A DNA stretch of 64,000 bases from Pseudomonas sp. Bc-h (GTDB taxonomy: Bacteria; Pseudomonadota; Gammaproteobacteria; Pseudomonadales; Pseudomonadaceae), in contig NZ_MUIN01000011.1 of the NCBI RefSeq assembly GCF_002080045.1, positions 502,354 to 566,353 of the forward strand. The letters are read 5' to 3'. Position numbers and translations under genes: made by a program. This document shows positions 34,369-43,254 of this stretch, in pieces; positions within the stretch are counted from its first letter, which is position 1; every line of letters begins with the position of its first letter. The notes under the pieces are model-generated. The model searched no databases. It was given only the letters and a program-made list of their open reading frames with translations, and was not told where the DNA came from.

Positions 34369-37300
34369 ATGCCCCATAACAATCCCCCGCATCCCCATGC
34401 TGGCCTTGATCTGCCCGGCAACGACACTTTCCCCGTTGCCAGCGGCCCACAAACAGGTCCCTTCACCGATGAGCCCGAACCCGCACGGCCCATCGATACA
34501 CCCACTGTCCAGCCCCGCACGTTGGCCCACAAACGTCTCGCGCAACGACGCAAAAGCCCGGTCGCACACCTGCTGTCCGGATCGTTCTGGATCCTCAAAG
34601 CCTGGCAGCTGGATATTGAATGTCCGGCGCCGTTGTCTGCGTGGCTTGACCAACGCCTGAGCGAGCATCTCAGCGAGAATTTCGGTATTACAGTGGACCT
34701 CGACGCCCTGCACATCGACTTGCGCACCGAACAGAATCCAGCGGTGGATATCAATGGCGATGAACATTTCGACCTGCGTTTGTCACTGCGACAACTGGTG
34801 CGCGCATCAACCCACGCGTCGAGCTTTATTGCGCTGCAACGATGCGCCGAACCGGAAGGACCTGTACACGGCGCGCCCGTCGAACTGACTGTCGAAAAAC
34901 TGTTCAAGCTGCTGATGAACGCCAACTGGGTCGATGAACATGAAGCGCTGTCGGGCCAATTCTGGGTGCGCCATCTGGACACCTGGCAATTACTCGCCAG
35001 GCTGTCGTTCCTTGATCGCCTCAACCACCTCCAGCAACGCAAAAAGATTAGCGCCGACGGTTATCGGCTCGCCCTCGATGCAGTGGGGCTCACTGACTTT
35101 CCCAAGACACTCGAACAAGTGCATGACAACCCCCGCCCTCGTCGCTCGACACTGCGGGGTGTGACGCTCAACGACGTAGCCATTCCCGGTATCTTTCACG
35201 TACGGTCACACTTCGGGCACTGCTTCATCCACGTGCTGGGCGACCGGGCCTCTTGCTGCGAATACATCTGTGATGACGCCCCATGGCAGCCACAAAAGGT
35301 GCTGGACGCACTCAACGCCTCCCCTTGGCATCGCCAGCATCTGGATCTACCACACGCCCCGCCGCGCTTCGAACTCAGCGAACCGATAGACGACCTGTTC
35401 CTGTACCTGGGGAACGCACAGCAGCAATTTTCAAACGAACGCCTTTGGGATGCCGACCTTTTGGAGTTAGCGCAGGATATTTCCGCCGACGAGGAGGACC
35501 TCCTGCTTGCACCGATTCGACCAGCGCTGGCGCTGATCAGTGCGCTGGACCACTGGCACGACGAGGCCCAATTGCTGCATCGGATTCCAACGCTGCTGGG
35601 CAGCGCTGACAAACTCATGGGCAAATGGCTCCAACAGGAACATGCACTTGAGATCGACCCGCAGCAGGTTTTCGTCCGCTATCTGAGAGGCCATGCGATA
35701 CGACCCTGGGGCCACCCGAGAATCCCGGCCAACCATGTCCTCGTTGTGCCTGACGAACAGCCCATCACCTTGGGCCAGGCGCTGGTGCAGAATTTTCGCG
35801 CACACAATCCCAGTGGCTATGAAGACCATGGCGGCCGCTGGGTCGTTTACAGCGATGGGAGCGGCGAAGGGATCTGGTCTGAGGAAAACGTACTTTCAGT
35901 CAGTGCCACGCAGGTCGAAGCGCAGATCCGGAGTGCGGATTTCCCAGGATGGATGGCTGATCGGCTCAGACGTTTTTGGGACCGCCAAGGTGCAGCCAGT
36001 GAGCAACGGCTGTGGACAACCTTTATTGGCCAGGCGTTGTTAAGCCTGAAAACCGGCGATCTTTCGGCCGCTGCTTTCAACCTGCTGGTGACAGCACTGG
36101 AAGAGGATCACCAGCCCGGCACGCCTCGCAAAACCTGTTGGAGCGCGTTGGGCTTTAATTTGCCGAACGGCCCGCTCGCCAGCGCGCACGGCCCGGCCTG
36201 CCCCGGGCTGCTCTTTTTGCGGCATCGAGATCAACCGGGCGGGGTGCTGTATCAGGCAGGCCAGCAACAGGCGTTCCTCGAGTTCTCTAGTCGGCAGCAG
36301 TTGATCGAACATCTTTGCCGCTGCGCTGCCAATGAGTACTGGCGCGAGACGCTGCTCAACTATATGCCGCTGCGGTTTCAGTCATCGCTCAGCTACATCC
36401 TTCAATTGTGGGGAGGCGTGAAGCGACCGCCGGAGCCTGTGTCGAGACTGCGACCCTGGACTGACATTATCTATACCGAGGCGGTGCACAAGGCCCGCGC
36501 ACGGGAATTGGCCGAACACGACATTTGCGACTCGCCGATAGCCTTTCTGCTGAAGCATCTGCGACAAAACAGCCTCGATGACGCCGACGACAGCATCGTC
36601 ACCGACCGCGAGCTTGTGATCGATTACTGGACGCAACAGGTCAACCGTCTGCAGGTGCTGCTGGCGCCGATGGCGTTTTTTCTGCCGCCAGCCGCCATCG
36701 CAACGCTGACCGCCAGCGCGGCGAGCCTGGCTCTGAATATTCAGGCCGCGAACCTGCCGGGTTACCGCGAGGCGGAACGTCGTCAGGTGATGGTCGCCAT
36801 CCTCTCCCTGGGGTTGCTGCAACTGGCCCCCGCCACACCTCGCCTGTTGCGCGCCTTCGGCCGGTTCAGCGCACCTGACAACCTGTTGAAGGTGGCAAGC
36901 ACCGTGACGCCGCTGCGCAACTTCGGCATATGGCTGCAGAGGACGACGCATTCGCGCAGAAGTTTTCTCGACCGGTTTTTCAACGGTGCCGGGCCACTGA
37001 AAAACTGGCATGTAGCGGGTAACGCGGTGTACGGCACCCAGCCGGTGAGGGTGTGGAAGCTGGGGAAGAAGTTTCTTCTGTGGACGTCGGATCAATCCCA
37101 GGCTCGCACACTGGTGGTGAGCAGCCACGGCTACTACCTGCCCTGGACGCGCACAACTGCGGTTCCCAATGGGACGGAACTCAGAACCTATGCTCCCCAT
37201 GGTTATGAACTGATTGATCCGGGTTTGCACAAGGTCGCGAGTCAGGCGATCAAACCCTATGCGCTGTTGAACGGCGTGCAGTCTCGTCCGGGCCCCGGTA

Positions 37301-37683
37301 TCGGCCCGTTCACCGATCTGAAAGAGGCAAACAGGTTGATGGCGGGCACGTCGTTGTCAGGTCAGATCAAGAACTACAGCGTGAGCAAATTCCAGAGCGA
37401 TTCTTACGAAAGCTACCGGGATATCAGCCACATCGTGCGCAACACCCAGCAACCACCGCTGCCGTCTTCTCTACCTGCAGCGCCGATGGATGTGCTCACG
37501 GTGCGCAATCGCTTCGGCATGAGCAGCCCGACGCTGGAGGATCTGTTCGCCCAATTGCATCGCCATGGCATTCACTACGACAGGATCCTGCTGGTGCATT
37601 GCCGCTGCTCGGCAATCAGCTCGTTGCTGGGGCGCTCACCGAAATACGGCGCGGCGCAAGGTACGGCGCCGATTACGCCATGA
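34369..37683 (+). CDS. large dermonecrotic-toxin-like protein (DUF6543 type), probable toxin or adhesin
   Basis: 1,104 aa from ATG 34369; a TTG-led extension to 34288 is possible. No signal peptide. The N-terminal 650 residues are mainly helical, with segments such as TLRGVTLNDVAIPGIFHV, and resemble the domain shared by many Pseudomonas dermonecrotic-toxin-like proteins. A hydrophobic stretch near residues 760-800 (LLAPMAFFLPPAAIATLTAS) could insert in membrane. The C-terminal 220 residues form a separate domain with TLVVSSHGYYLPW, ELRTYAPHGYELIDPG, SYESYRDISHIV and ILLVHCRCSA, reminiscent of the Stv putative-adhesin domain. Conserved-looking His, Ser and Cys could be catalytic. No immunity gene or secretion gene is adjacent. 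Family assignment is moderate; activity is unknown. Confidence 0.7.
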   Translation: MPHNNPPHPHAGLDLPGNDTFPVASGPQTGPFTDEPEPARPIDTPTVQPRTLAHKRLAQRRKSPVAHLLSGSFWILKAWQLDIECPAPLSAWLDQRLSEHLSENFGITVDLDALHIDLRTEQNPAVDINGDEHFDLRLSLRQLVRASTHASSFIALQRCAEPEGPVHGAPVELTVEKLFKLLMNANWVDEHEALSGQFWVRHLDTWQLLARLSFLDRLNHLQQRKKISADGYRLALDAVGLTDFPKTLEQVHDNPRPRRSTLRGVTLNDVAIPGIFHVRSHFGHCFIHVLGDRASCCEYICDDAPWQPQKVLDALNASPWHRQHLDLPHAPPRFELSEPIDDLFLYLGNAQQQFSNERLWDADLLELAQDISADEEDLLLAPIRPALALISALDHWHDEAQLLHRIPTLLGSADKLMGKWLQQEHALEIDPQQVFVRYLRGHAIRPWGHPRIPANHVLVVPDEQPITLGQALVQNFRAHNPSGYEDHGGRWVVYSDGSGEGIWSEENVLSVSATQVEAQIRSADFPGWMADRLRRFWDRQGAASEQRLWTTFIGQALLSLKTGDLSAAAFNLLVTALEEDHQPGTPRKTCWSALGFNLPNGPLASAHGPACPGLLFLRHRDQPGGVLYQAGQQQAFLEFSSRQQLIEHLCRCAANEYWRETLLNYMPLRFQSSLSYILQLWGGVKRPPEPVSRLRPWTDIIYTEAVHKARARELAEHDICDSPIAFLLKHLRQNSLDDADDSIVTDRELVIDYWTQQVNRLQVLLAPMAFFLPPAAIATLTASAASLALNIQAANLPGYREAERRQVMVAILSLGLLQLAPATPRLLRAFGRFSAPDNLLKVASTVTPLRNFGIWLQRTTHSRRSFLDRFFNGAGPLKNWHVAGNAVYGTQPVRVWKLGKKFLLWTSDQSQARTLVVSSHGYYLPWTRTTAVPNGTELRTYAPHGYELIDPGLHKVASQAIKPYALLNGVQSRPGPGIGPFTDLKEANRLMAGTSLSGQIKNYSVSKFQSDSYESYRDISHIVRNTQQPPLPSSLPAAPMDVLTVRNRFGMSSPTLEDLFAQLHRHGIHYDRILLVHCRCSAISSLLGRSPKYGAAQGTAPITP

Positions 37684-37780
37684 TCCAGTGGGCTGCAAAC
37701 TATAAACGGCCATGGCGCAAAAGGGTGGCCGCAGGCTAGCATGTCGAAATTAATGGACTACTTATTCAATCGGACTGGTC

Positions 37781-39262
37781 ATGCCCCTTCGCTCCACGCT
37801 CCACTCACAACGCTCCCTGCTGTTGACGTTGGTGATCCTTTTGGGGAGCGGCTTTCTGGCGACATCCTTGCTGAGCTATTTCGCCTCGCGGGACGCCATC
37901 CGCGACAGCATCGTCAACACCGAGCTGCCGCTGACATCGGACACGGTCTACTCCGAGATCCAGAAGGATCTGGTGCGGCCGGTGCTGCTGTCATCGATGA
38001 TGGCCCGCGACACCTTCGTGCGTGACTGGGTCGTGGCTGGCGAAAACGACTCGCAGCAAATGACCCGCTACCTCAAGGAAGTCATGGATCACTACGGCGC
38101 CTACACCGCGTTTTTCGTGTCCGACCACAGCCACACTTACTACCAGGCCAGAGGCGTGCTGAAAAAGGTCAGCCCGGACGAGCCCCGCGACGTCTGGTAT
38201 TACCGGGTGCGCGACATGCCCGAGTCGTACGAGATCAACGTCGATCCGGACCTGGCCAACAAGGACAACCTGACCTTCTTCATCAACTACAAGGTCTTCG
38301 ACTACAACAACAACTTCATTGGTGCGACGGGCGTGGGCCTGACCGTGGACGCCGTCATCAAGCTGATCGACCGGTATCAACAGCGATACCAACGCAGCGT
38401 GTACTTCGTCGACACCTTCGGTCGACTGGTACTGACCGGCGCCGAGGGCGGCCCCAATGGCGCGAAGATCGGCCAGGTATTGCGCGAGCTGCCCAACCTG
38501 AAGGACTTGCAGGCGCAGATGCCCAAGCCACAGAGCGGCAGCTACCAATACGAGTCCCAGGACGACGCGCACTTTCTCAACGTGCGCTACATCCCCGAGC
38601 TGAACTGGTACCTGTTCGTCGACAAGCGTGAAGACGGCGCGCTCAACGAAATTCGTCAGTCGCTGTACCTCAATCTGTCAATCTGCCTGGCCGTGATGGT
38701 GCTGGTGCTGTACTTGCTCAACCGGGTGATCCGCCGTTTCCAGATGCGTATCGAATCCCAGGCGATGCTCGACAGTCTGACCGGCCTGCCCAACCGCCGC
38801 GGCTTTGACCGCATCGCCATGAACGCCATCGAAGACGCGCGCCGCGAGCACAAGTCGCTGTCGGCGATGTTGCTGGATCTGGACCACTTCAAGCGTCTGA
38901 ACGATACCCACGGCCACCTTGCGGGTGACGAAGTGCTGACCGGTTTCGCCGATGACGTCAGACGCTGCCTGCGAGACAGCGACATCATTTGCCGATGGGG
39001 TGGCGAGGAGTTCATCATCCTGCTCAAGGACACCAACAGCAGCGGTGCCCGACGCGTCGCCGAAAAGATTCGCCTGCTGGCCGAGCAGCACACCTACGTG
39101 TTTACCGGCGCAGCCTTGCAGGTCACTGTCAGCCTGGGCCTGACCGAACTGCACCCCGGCGACACCCTGCAAAGCTTGATTGCCCGTGCCGACCAGGCGC
39201 TTTACAGCGCCAAGCAGAGCGGCCGCAATCGGGTCTGTACGGAAATGGCGGAACCGGCATGA
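37781..39262 (+). CDS. membrane diguanylate cyclase with periplasmic Cache-like sensor
   Basis: 493 aa. Membrane segments at residues about 14-34 and 300-318 bracket a periplasmic region of double-Cache type (TAFFVSDHSHTYYQARGVL, WYYRVRDMPESYEINVDPD). The cytoplasmic GGDEF domain starts at LDSLTGLPNRRGFDR and has the active-site motif RWGGEEF near residue 408. It should make cyclic-di-GMP in response to a small periplasmic ligand. No inhibitory RxxD site was recognised five residues before GGEEF. Its stop overlaps the start of the next small gene by four bases. Confidence 0.92.
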   Translation: MPLRSTLHSQRSLLLTLVILLGSGFLATSLLSYFASRDAIRDSIVNTELPLTSDTVYSEIQKDLVRPVLLSSMMARDTFVRDWVVAGENDSQQMTRYLKEVMDHYGAYTAFFVSDHSHTYYQARGVLKKVSPDEPRDVWYYRVRDMPESYEINVDPDLANKDNLTFFINYKVFDYNNNFIGATGVGLTVDAVIKLIDRYQQRYQRSVYFVDTFGRLVLTGAEGGPNGAKIGQVLRELPNLKDLQAQMPKPQSGSYQYESQDDAHFLNVRYIPELNWYLFVDKREDGALNEIRQSLYLNLSICLAVMVLVLYLLNRVIRRFQMRIESQAMLDSLTGLPNRRGFDRIAMNAIEDARREHKSLSAMLLDLDHFKRLNDTHGHLAGDEVLTGFADDVRRCLRDSDIICRWGGEEFIILLKDTNSSGARRVAEKIRLLAEQHTYVFTGAALQVTVSLGLTELHPGDTLQSLIARADQALYSAKQSGRNRVCTEMAEPA

Positions 39263-39477
39263 TCACTCCCCTTTCAGGCCCGGACACCTGTCCGGTCTGT
39301 GGCCAAAGCAATCGCTGCACCCTGGCCGACCCTCGAACGGTTGATCGACCCTGCTGGTGCTTTACCGAAACCATTGACCCGGCGGTGCTCGCGGCGTTGC
39401 CGCAGGAGCTGAAGGACAAGGCCTGTCTGTGTCCGCGGTGTGCGGGGTTGGTTGAAGCCCAGTCACTCACCAAATGA
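39259..39477 (+). CDS. cysteine-rich CWC family protein
   Basis: 72 aa. Pattern CPVCGQSNRC near the N-terminus, PCWCF in the middle and ACLCPRCAGL near the end: seven or eight cysteines suited to binding zinc or another metal. The CWC tripeptide names the family, whose function is unknown. The ATG (39259) overlaps the cyclase stop as ATGA, so it is translated from the same message. Confidence 0.85.
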   Translation: MITPLSGPDTCPVCGQSNRCTLADPRTVDRPCWCFTETIDPAVLAALPQELKDKACLCPRCAGLVEAQSLTK

Positions 39478-39484
39478 TTGAGCA

Positions 39485-39511
39485 CCTGTAGCAGCACGGC
39501 TTGCCGGCGGT
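39485..39511. repeat. REP-type sequence, family A, half copy
   Basis: ACCTGTAGCAGCACGGCTTG followed by CCGGCGG matches the left arm of the copy at 58891-58959. The right arm is missing. The sequence ends exactly where the open frame of the next gene's truncated S4 domain begins. Confidence 0.75.
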
Positions 39512-39594
39512 GACATCCTTGCAATCGCCACCGCAAGGTCGACGGACGGACGATCAGGGACCCGCTGCATGAAGTACGCGAGTTCAGCCAGGTC

Positions 39595-40146
39595 ATGTTC
39601 GACGACGAAACGCTCCAGACCGGCAAACCCACTCGCTACTTCATGCTGCACAAACCGCAAGGCTGCGTCAGCGCAACGGTCGACCCCCGACACCCGACTG
39701 TCCTTGACCTTCTCGATGAGCCGGACAAACACGACCTGCACATTGCGGGCCGTCTGGATTTCAACACCTCAGGCCTGATGCTGATCACCAACGACGGCCA
39801 ATGGTCGCGCCGATTGACCCAGCCGACGACCAAATTGCCCAAGCTTTACTACGTCGAAACCGAGCAGGAAATCGGCGAGCACTACATTGAGAAATTCGCC
39901 GAAGGTTTCTATTTCGCGTTCGAAGATCTGACCACTCTGCCCGCCGAGCTGACTATCCTCGACAGTCACCATGCGCGATTAAGCATCGTCGAAGGCCGCT
40001 ACCATCAGGTCAAACGCATGTTCGGTTTCTACGACAACAAAGTACTGCGCCTGCATCGCGAAAGCATGGGGCCGTTGGTGCTGGACCCCGCGCTAGAGCC
40101 CGGACAGTACCGTGCCTTGAGTGCTGAAGAGATTCAGCTGATCTGA
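39595..40146 (+). CDS. RsuA-type pseudouridine synthase, N-terminally truncated
   Basis: 183 aa against about 230 for RsuA. The catalytic domain is complete: RYFMLHKPQGCVSA, the active-site Asp in AGRLDFNTSGLMLITNDG, and EGRYHQVKRMFG. The N-terminal S4 RNA-binding domain is missing. The same frame stays open upstream to a TGA at 39511 and encodes VDGRTIRDPLHEVREFSQV, which looks like the second half of an S4 domain, but there is no start codon there and the first half is replaced by REP sequence. ATG 39595 is thus the first usable start. The product may be active without S4, or the gene may be decaying. Confidence 0.75.
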   Translation: MFDDETLQTGKPTRYFMLHKPQGCVSATVDPRHPTVLDLLDEPDKHDLHIAGRLDFNTSGLMLITNDGQWSRRLTQPTTKLPKLYYVETEQEIGEHYIEKFAEGFYFAFEDLTTLPAELTILDSHHARLSIVEGRYHQVKRMFGFYDNKVLRLHRESMGPLVLDPALEPGQYRALSAEEIQLI

Positions 40147-40455
40147 CGTCTTTCGACCGCCCGGCAGATCATGTAGGACAATTCGCGAACGGCACTTGCG
40201 GCATCTGCCATCCCCTGCTTGAATCCAATCGTCGGTCCACATGTGACCGGAGAGTCACGATCGCATTCTAAGAAACCTTTTGTCGTCACGAGCGCCTTCA
40301 GACGCCACGTTCGGCAAACCGCCCGCCAATAACAATACCTGTCGGACAGACTGTCCCGGACCGACATGGGCCCCCTTTCAAGGCATTGCCTACCTGTCAC
40401 GAAACTCGTGCAACGTGGTTGCGCGCACACTGTTTTAACGTCAGGAGACATGGAT
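40147..40455. other. phaG upstream region
   Basis: About 310 bp with no convincing gene. It holds a small palindrome GTGAC-CGGAGA-GTCAC at 40243-40258. A 105-codon minus-strand frame here lacks family features and a ribosome site and is not called. Confidence 0.5.
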
Positions 40456-41340
40456 ATGAGGCCAGAAATCGCTGTGCTTGATATACAGGGCCAGTTTCGG
40501 GTTTACACGGAGTTCTATCGCGCAGATGCCGCAGAAAAGACCATCATCATGGTCAACGGTTCACTGGCCACTACAGCATCTTTCGCACAGACCGTCCGCA
40601 ACCTGCATCCGCAATTCAACGTGGTGCTCTACGACCAACCGTACGCGGGCAAATCAAAGCCTCACAACCTTCATGAAAAACCACTGACCAAAGAGACGGA
40701 AGGCCGGATCCTGCTGGAGCTGATCGATCACTTCAATGCCGAACACATCATGTCGTTCTCATGGGGTGGCGCGGCAGCACTGGTGGCGTTGGCCCATCGG
40801 CCGAAACGCATCGAGAAGGCCGTGATCAGCTCGTTTTCACCGGTCATCAACGAGCACATGCGCGACTACCTCGAACGTGGCCAGCAACACCTGGGCGCCT
40901 TCGATCGCTTTGAAGTCGGCACGCTGATCAACAGCACCATCGGCAAACACCTGCCGTCGCTGTTCAAGCGTTTCAACTACAAACACGTCAGCTCACTGGA
41001 CCTGCACGAATACGCGCAGATGCACCACCACATCAACCACGTACTAGATGTAAGCACCCACGGCCAGATCAAGGCCGCCAAGCGCATCAACGTACCGGTC
41101 ATGTTCATGAACGGCGAATGGGACGAATACACCGCTGCCCCCGACGCCAGGCTGTTCGCCAATCACATCCGTGATTGCCACTTCACCACCATCAAAAGCG
41201 CTGGACACTTTCTGGACATGGAACACAAGGCAGCGTGCCTGGAATCACAGAACGCCTTGCTGAACTTCTTCACCCCGGCACCAGAACCCAGCCGAAACCG
41301 CTACCGACAGGTACAGACGCACCATGCATTTGCAATCTGA
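40456..41340 (+). CDS. phaG: (R)-3-hydroxydecanoyl-ACP:CoA transacylase / thioesterase PhaG
   Basis: 294 aa, almost the length of P. putida PhaG and very similar along its whole length, including the N-terminus MRPEIAVLDIQGQ and the end HAFAI. An alpha/beta-hydrolase with nucleophile Ser102 (SFSWGG) and a C-terminal His in KSAGHFLDME. It diverts 3-hydroxyacyl-ACP from fatty-acid synthesis to polyhydroxyalkanoate precursors; the related RhlA makes rhamnolipid precursors. AGGAG lies eight bases before the ATG. It stands alone, as in other pseudomonads. Confidence 0.93.
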   Translation: MRPEIAVLDIQGQFRVYTEFYRADAAEKTIIMVNGSLATTASFAQTVRNLHPQFNVVLYDQPYAGKSKPHNLHEKPLTKETEGRILLELIDHFNAEHIMSFSWGGAAALVALAHRPKRIEKAVISSFSPVINEHMRDYLERGQQHLGAFDRFEVGTLINSTIGKHLPSLFKRFNYKHVSSLDLHEYAQMHHHINHVLDVSTHGQIKAAKRINVPVMFMNGEWDEYTAAPDARLFANHIRDCHFTTIKSAGHFLDMEHKAACLESQNALLNFFTPAPEPSRNRYRQVQTHHAFAI

Positions 41341-41353
41341 CCGTGAAGGTCTC

Positions 41354-41415
41354 AAGGAACGGATTCATTCGCCAGCGCCCGTCCACCAGCAGTCGGCGAA
41401 TGAATCCCGAACCTT
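41354..41415 (+). terminator. long hairpin after phaG
   Basis: A 13-bp perfect inverted repeat, GGATTCATTCGCC (41361-41373) and GGCGAATGAATCC (41395-41407), extended by AAGG/CCTT on the outside. It begins 14 bases after the phaG stop and is followed by a weak pyrimidine tract. It is probably a transcript end or RNA-stability hairpin. Confidence 0.55.
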
Positions 41416-41467
41416 CTCTTGCGTGCCCGACGCGCCCCACTGATTTTCCCCGCGCGGTATTTAACGC

Positions 41468-41496
41468 TTCAATTCGGCGCCGGCTTCTGGTACAAA
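41468..41496 (+). promoter_or_regulatory. possible sigma70 promoter of tRNA-Gly
   Basis: TTCAAT-N17-TACAAA, ending 24 bp before the mature tRNA 5' end. Spacing is ideal and the boxes are moderate. Confidence 0.35.
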
Positions 41497-41519
41497 GTCA
41501 GCCGCTGAAAGCGTCACAA

Positions 41520-41593
41520 GCGGGTGTCGTATAATGGCATTACTCCAGCTTCCCAAGCTGATAACGAGGGTTCGATTCCCTTCACCCGCTCCA
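41520..41593 (+). tRNA. tRNA-Gly (anticodon CCC)
   Basis: 74 nt including the encoded CCA. Acceptor stem GCGGGTG / CACCCGC, D-arm around TCGTATAATGGCATTA, anticodon stem CAGC / GCTG with loop TTCCCAA giving anticodon CCC, and T-arm GAGGGTTCGATTCCCTTC. It reads GGG glycine codons. No integrase gene is near, so no sign that it serves as an attachment site here. Confidence 0.93.
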
Positions 41594-41688
41594 GCTTCCC
41601 CCTCTCTCAAAAATTCTCGCTTTTCTCCCGACCAGTTCTCTTGAACCAAGCTCGTGCAGCCGCGTTTCCTGACGGGCGCTCAAGCCAT

Positions 41689-41829
41689 TCACTTGCACCC
41701 AGGCTGATTTGGCGGGTCCATCGAGCAATAGATATTCGGTCCCTCCTGGTGTGATCTGTAAGGCACGGGTTGCGAGTACGCACTGCAGCCGGCCATAAAC
41801 AACATCCCCATCACAATCATGATCTTCAT
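41689..41829 (-). CDS. 46-aa lipoprotein, unknown
   Basis: A 46-codon gene. The N-terminus MKIMIVMGMLFMAGC is a lipoprotein signal with lipobox FMAGC, so the mature protein would be only 32 residues, starting at Cys15 and rich in Pro, with two more Cys (NIYCSMDPP and PGCK). AAAGGAG lies nine bases before ATG 41829. No family is recognised. A longer frame overlaps on the same strand (41582-41920) but lacks such features. Small secreted lipoproteins of this kind are easily missed by gene callers. Confidence 0.65.
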   Translation of the reverse strand: MKIMIVMGMLFMAGCSAYSQPVPYRSHQEGPNIYCSMDPPNQPGCK

Positions 41830-42033
41830 CCACTGCATCTCCTTTGAAGCGTCGAGTCGGTCCGTTCGTTACACCGAGCTTATAAGCTGCGCGTTGACGC
41901 GAATAGTCGCTACCAAGCATATTTTCAACCTCAACCTATCTTTTTATAGATACCCCCCATCACTTCTTTTCGCTTCTTCAGATACCTTGCACGCAGGTAC
42001 CGTAATCGCATGTGAACTCATCAGGCGACGAAG

Positions 42034-43254
42034 ATGGAAAAGGCCCAGGCATCTGCCCGCGACGCGACCACTAACGATCACACCCACAACAGCAAATGGG
42101 GCATTGCAGCGGGGTTTTCGGCGAGTCTGGTCGGCATCGGGTTGGCGCGGTTTGCTTATACACCGTTGCTGCCAGCAATCATTGATGCAGGGTGGTTCGA
42201 TTCTTCGAAAGCAGCCTATCTGGGTGCTGCGAATCTGGCGGGGTATTTGATCGGTGCGCTGACCGGGCGGGTGATGGCCGGGAAAACGTCTACCGCCTTC
42301 ACTCTGCGCGCCATGATGCTGCTGGCGAGTGTTGCGTTTCTGGCCTGTGCATTCCCGGTTTCCTACCTTTGGTTTTTTATCTGGCGTCTGCTGTCGGGAA
42401 TATCTGGCGGCGCTTTGATGGTCCTTGCTGCTCCAGCCGTGCTGGCGTATGTGCCGCCCTCAAAAAGAGGCCTGGCTGGTGGGGTTATTTTCATGGGGGT
42501 TGGCGTCGGAATCGCTGCTTCCGGAACCCTGGTGCCGCTGTTGTTGCAGCAAGGTCTGCAACAGACGTGGATAGGGCTGGGGATCATTTCACTGTTGTTC
42601 ACGGCGATTGCCTGGAAGGGTTGGCCAACGCGGGAAGCTGCGCCCGCCAATCGGAGTCAGCATCCTCGCAAAACGAAGAATGGCACGCTCAAGGCGCTGT
42701 ACATCGAATACGCGCTCAACGCAGCGGGCTGGGTGCCGCACATGATATTTCTGGTGGCATTCGTCGCTCACGGGTTGGGCAAAGGGCTTGAAGTCGGGGC
42801 TCAGTATTGGGTGCTGTTTGGCATTGGCGCGACGTTGGGCCCGTTATTGGCTGGGGTGCTGGCGGACCGAGTGGGGTTCGGCCGCGCACTGCGTTTGTCG
42901 TTCATTCTTGAAGGGATTTGTGTCTGCATCCCTGCGCTGACCGTTGGCACACCTTGGTTGATCGCTTCGAGCATCGTGGTTGGCGCATTCGTGACGGGGA
43001 CAGTACCGCTGGTGCTGGGACGTGTTCAGGAATTGCTCGCCCATCATCCGGCGCAGCAGAGCGCTGCATGGCGCACAGCGACGGTCGGGTTTGCGCTGTT
43101 TCAGGCCGTCGCCGCGTATGGGTTTTCGTATCTGTTCACCTACAGCGGCGGCAGCTACGCGTTGCTGTTCATGCTGGGGACAGGCGCCATCGCGCTGGCG
43201 TTTTTGATCGACGTCGTGGCCACACGAAGCGCAAATTCTACGCCAGCTGTCTGA
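42034..43254 (+). CDS. MFS transporter, YbfB/YjiJ family
   Basis: 406 aa with about 12 membrane segments. N-terminal GIAAGFSASLVGIGLARFAYTPLLP, with ARFAYTPLLP typical of the YbfB/YjiJ branch, and the loop GYLIGALTGRVMAG after helix 2. It exports or imports an unknown small molecule. The 3' end overlaps the convergent lysR gene by 17 bp. That LysR protein could control it, but the gene order gives no direct evidence. Confidence 0.88.
   Translation: MEKAQASARDATTNDHTHNSKWGIAAGFSASLVGIGLARFAYTPLLPAIIDAGWFDSSKAAYLGAANLAGYLIGALTGRVMAGKTSTAFTLRAMMLLASVAFLACAFPVSYLWFFIWRLLSGISGGALMVLAAPAVLAYVPPSKRGLAGGVIFMGVGVGIAASGTLVPLLLQQGLQQTWIGLGIISLLFTAIAWKGWPTREAAPANRSQHPRKTKNGTLKALYIEYALNAAGWVPHMIFLVAFVAHGLGKGLEVGAQYWVLFGIGATLGPLLAGVLADRVGFGRALRLSFILEGICVCIPALTVGTPWLIASSIVVGAFVTGTVPLVLGRVQELLAHHPAQQSAAWRTATVGFALFQAVAAYGFSYLFTYSGGSYALLFMLGTGAIALAFLIDVVATRSANSTPAV

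Noticed and set aside
40134..40451. 105-codon minus-strand frame before phaG
   Set aside because: Cys/Arg-rich composition without family features. It lies in the phaG promoter region and runs into the end of the synthase gene.
41520..41593. tRNA-Gly as an integration site of a mobile element
   Set aside because: No integrase, no repeated tRNA 3' end and no foreign-looking block was found next to it.
41582..41920. 112-codon minus-strand frame after tRNA-Gly
   Set aside because: It has no domain or ribosome site and overlaps the end of the tRNA. The 46-codon lipoprotein frame in the same stretch is far better supported.
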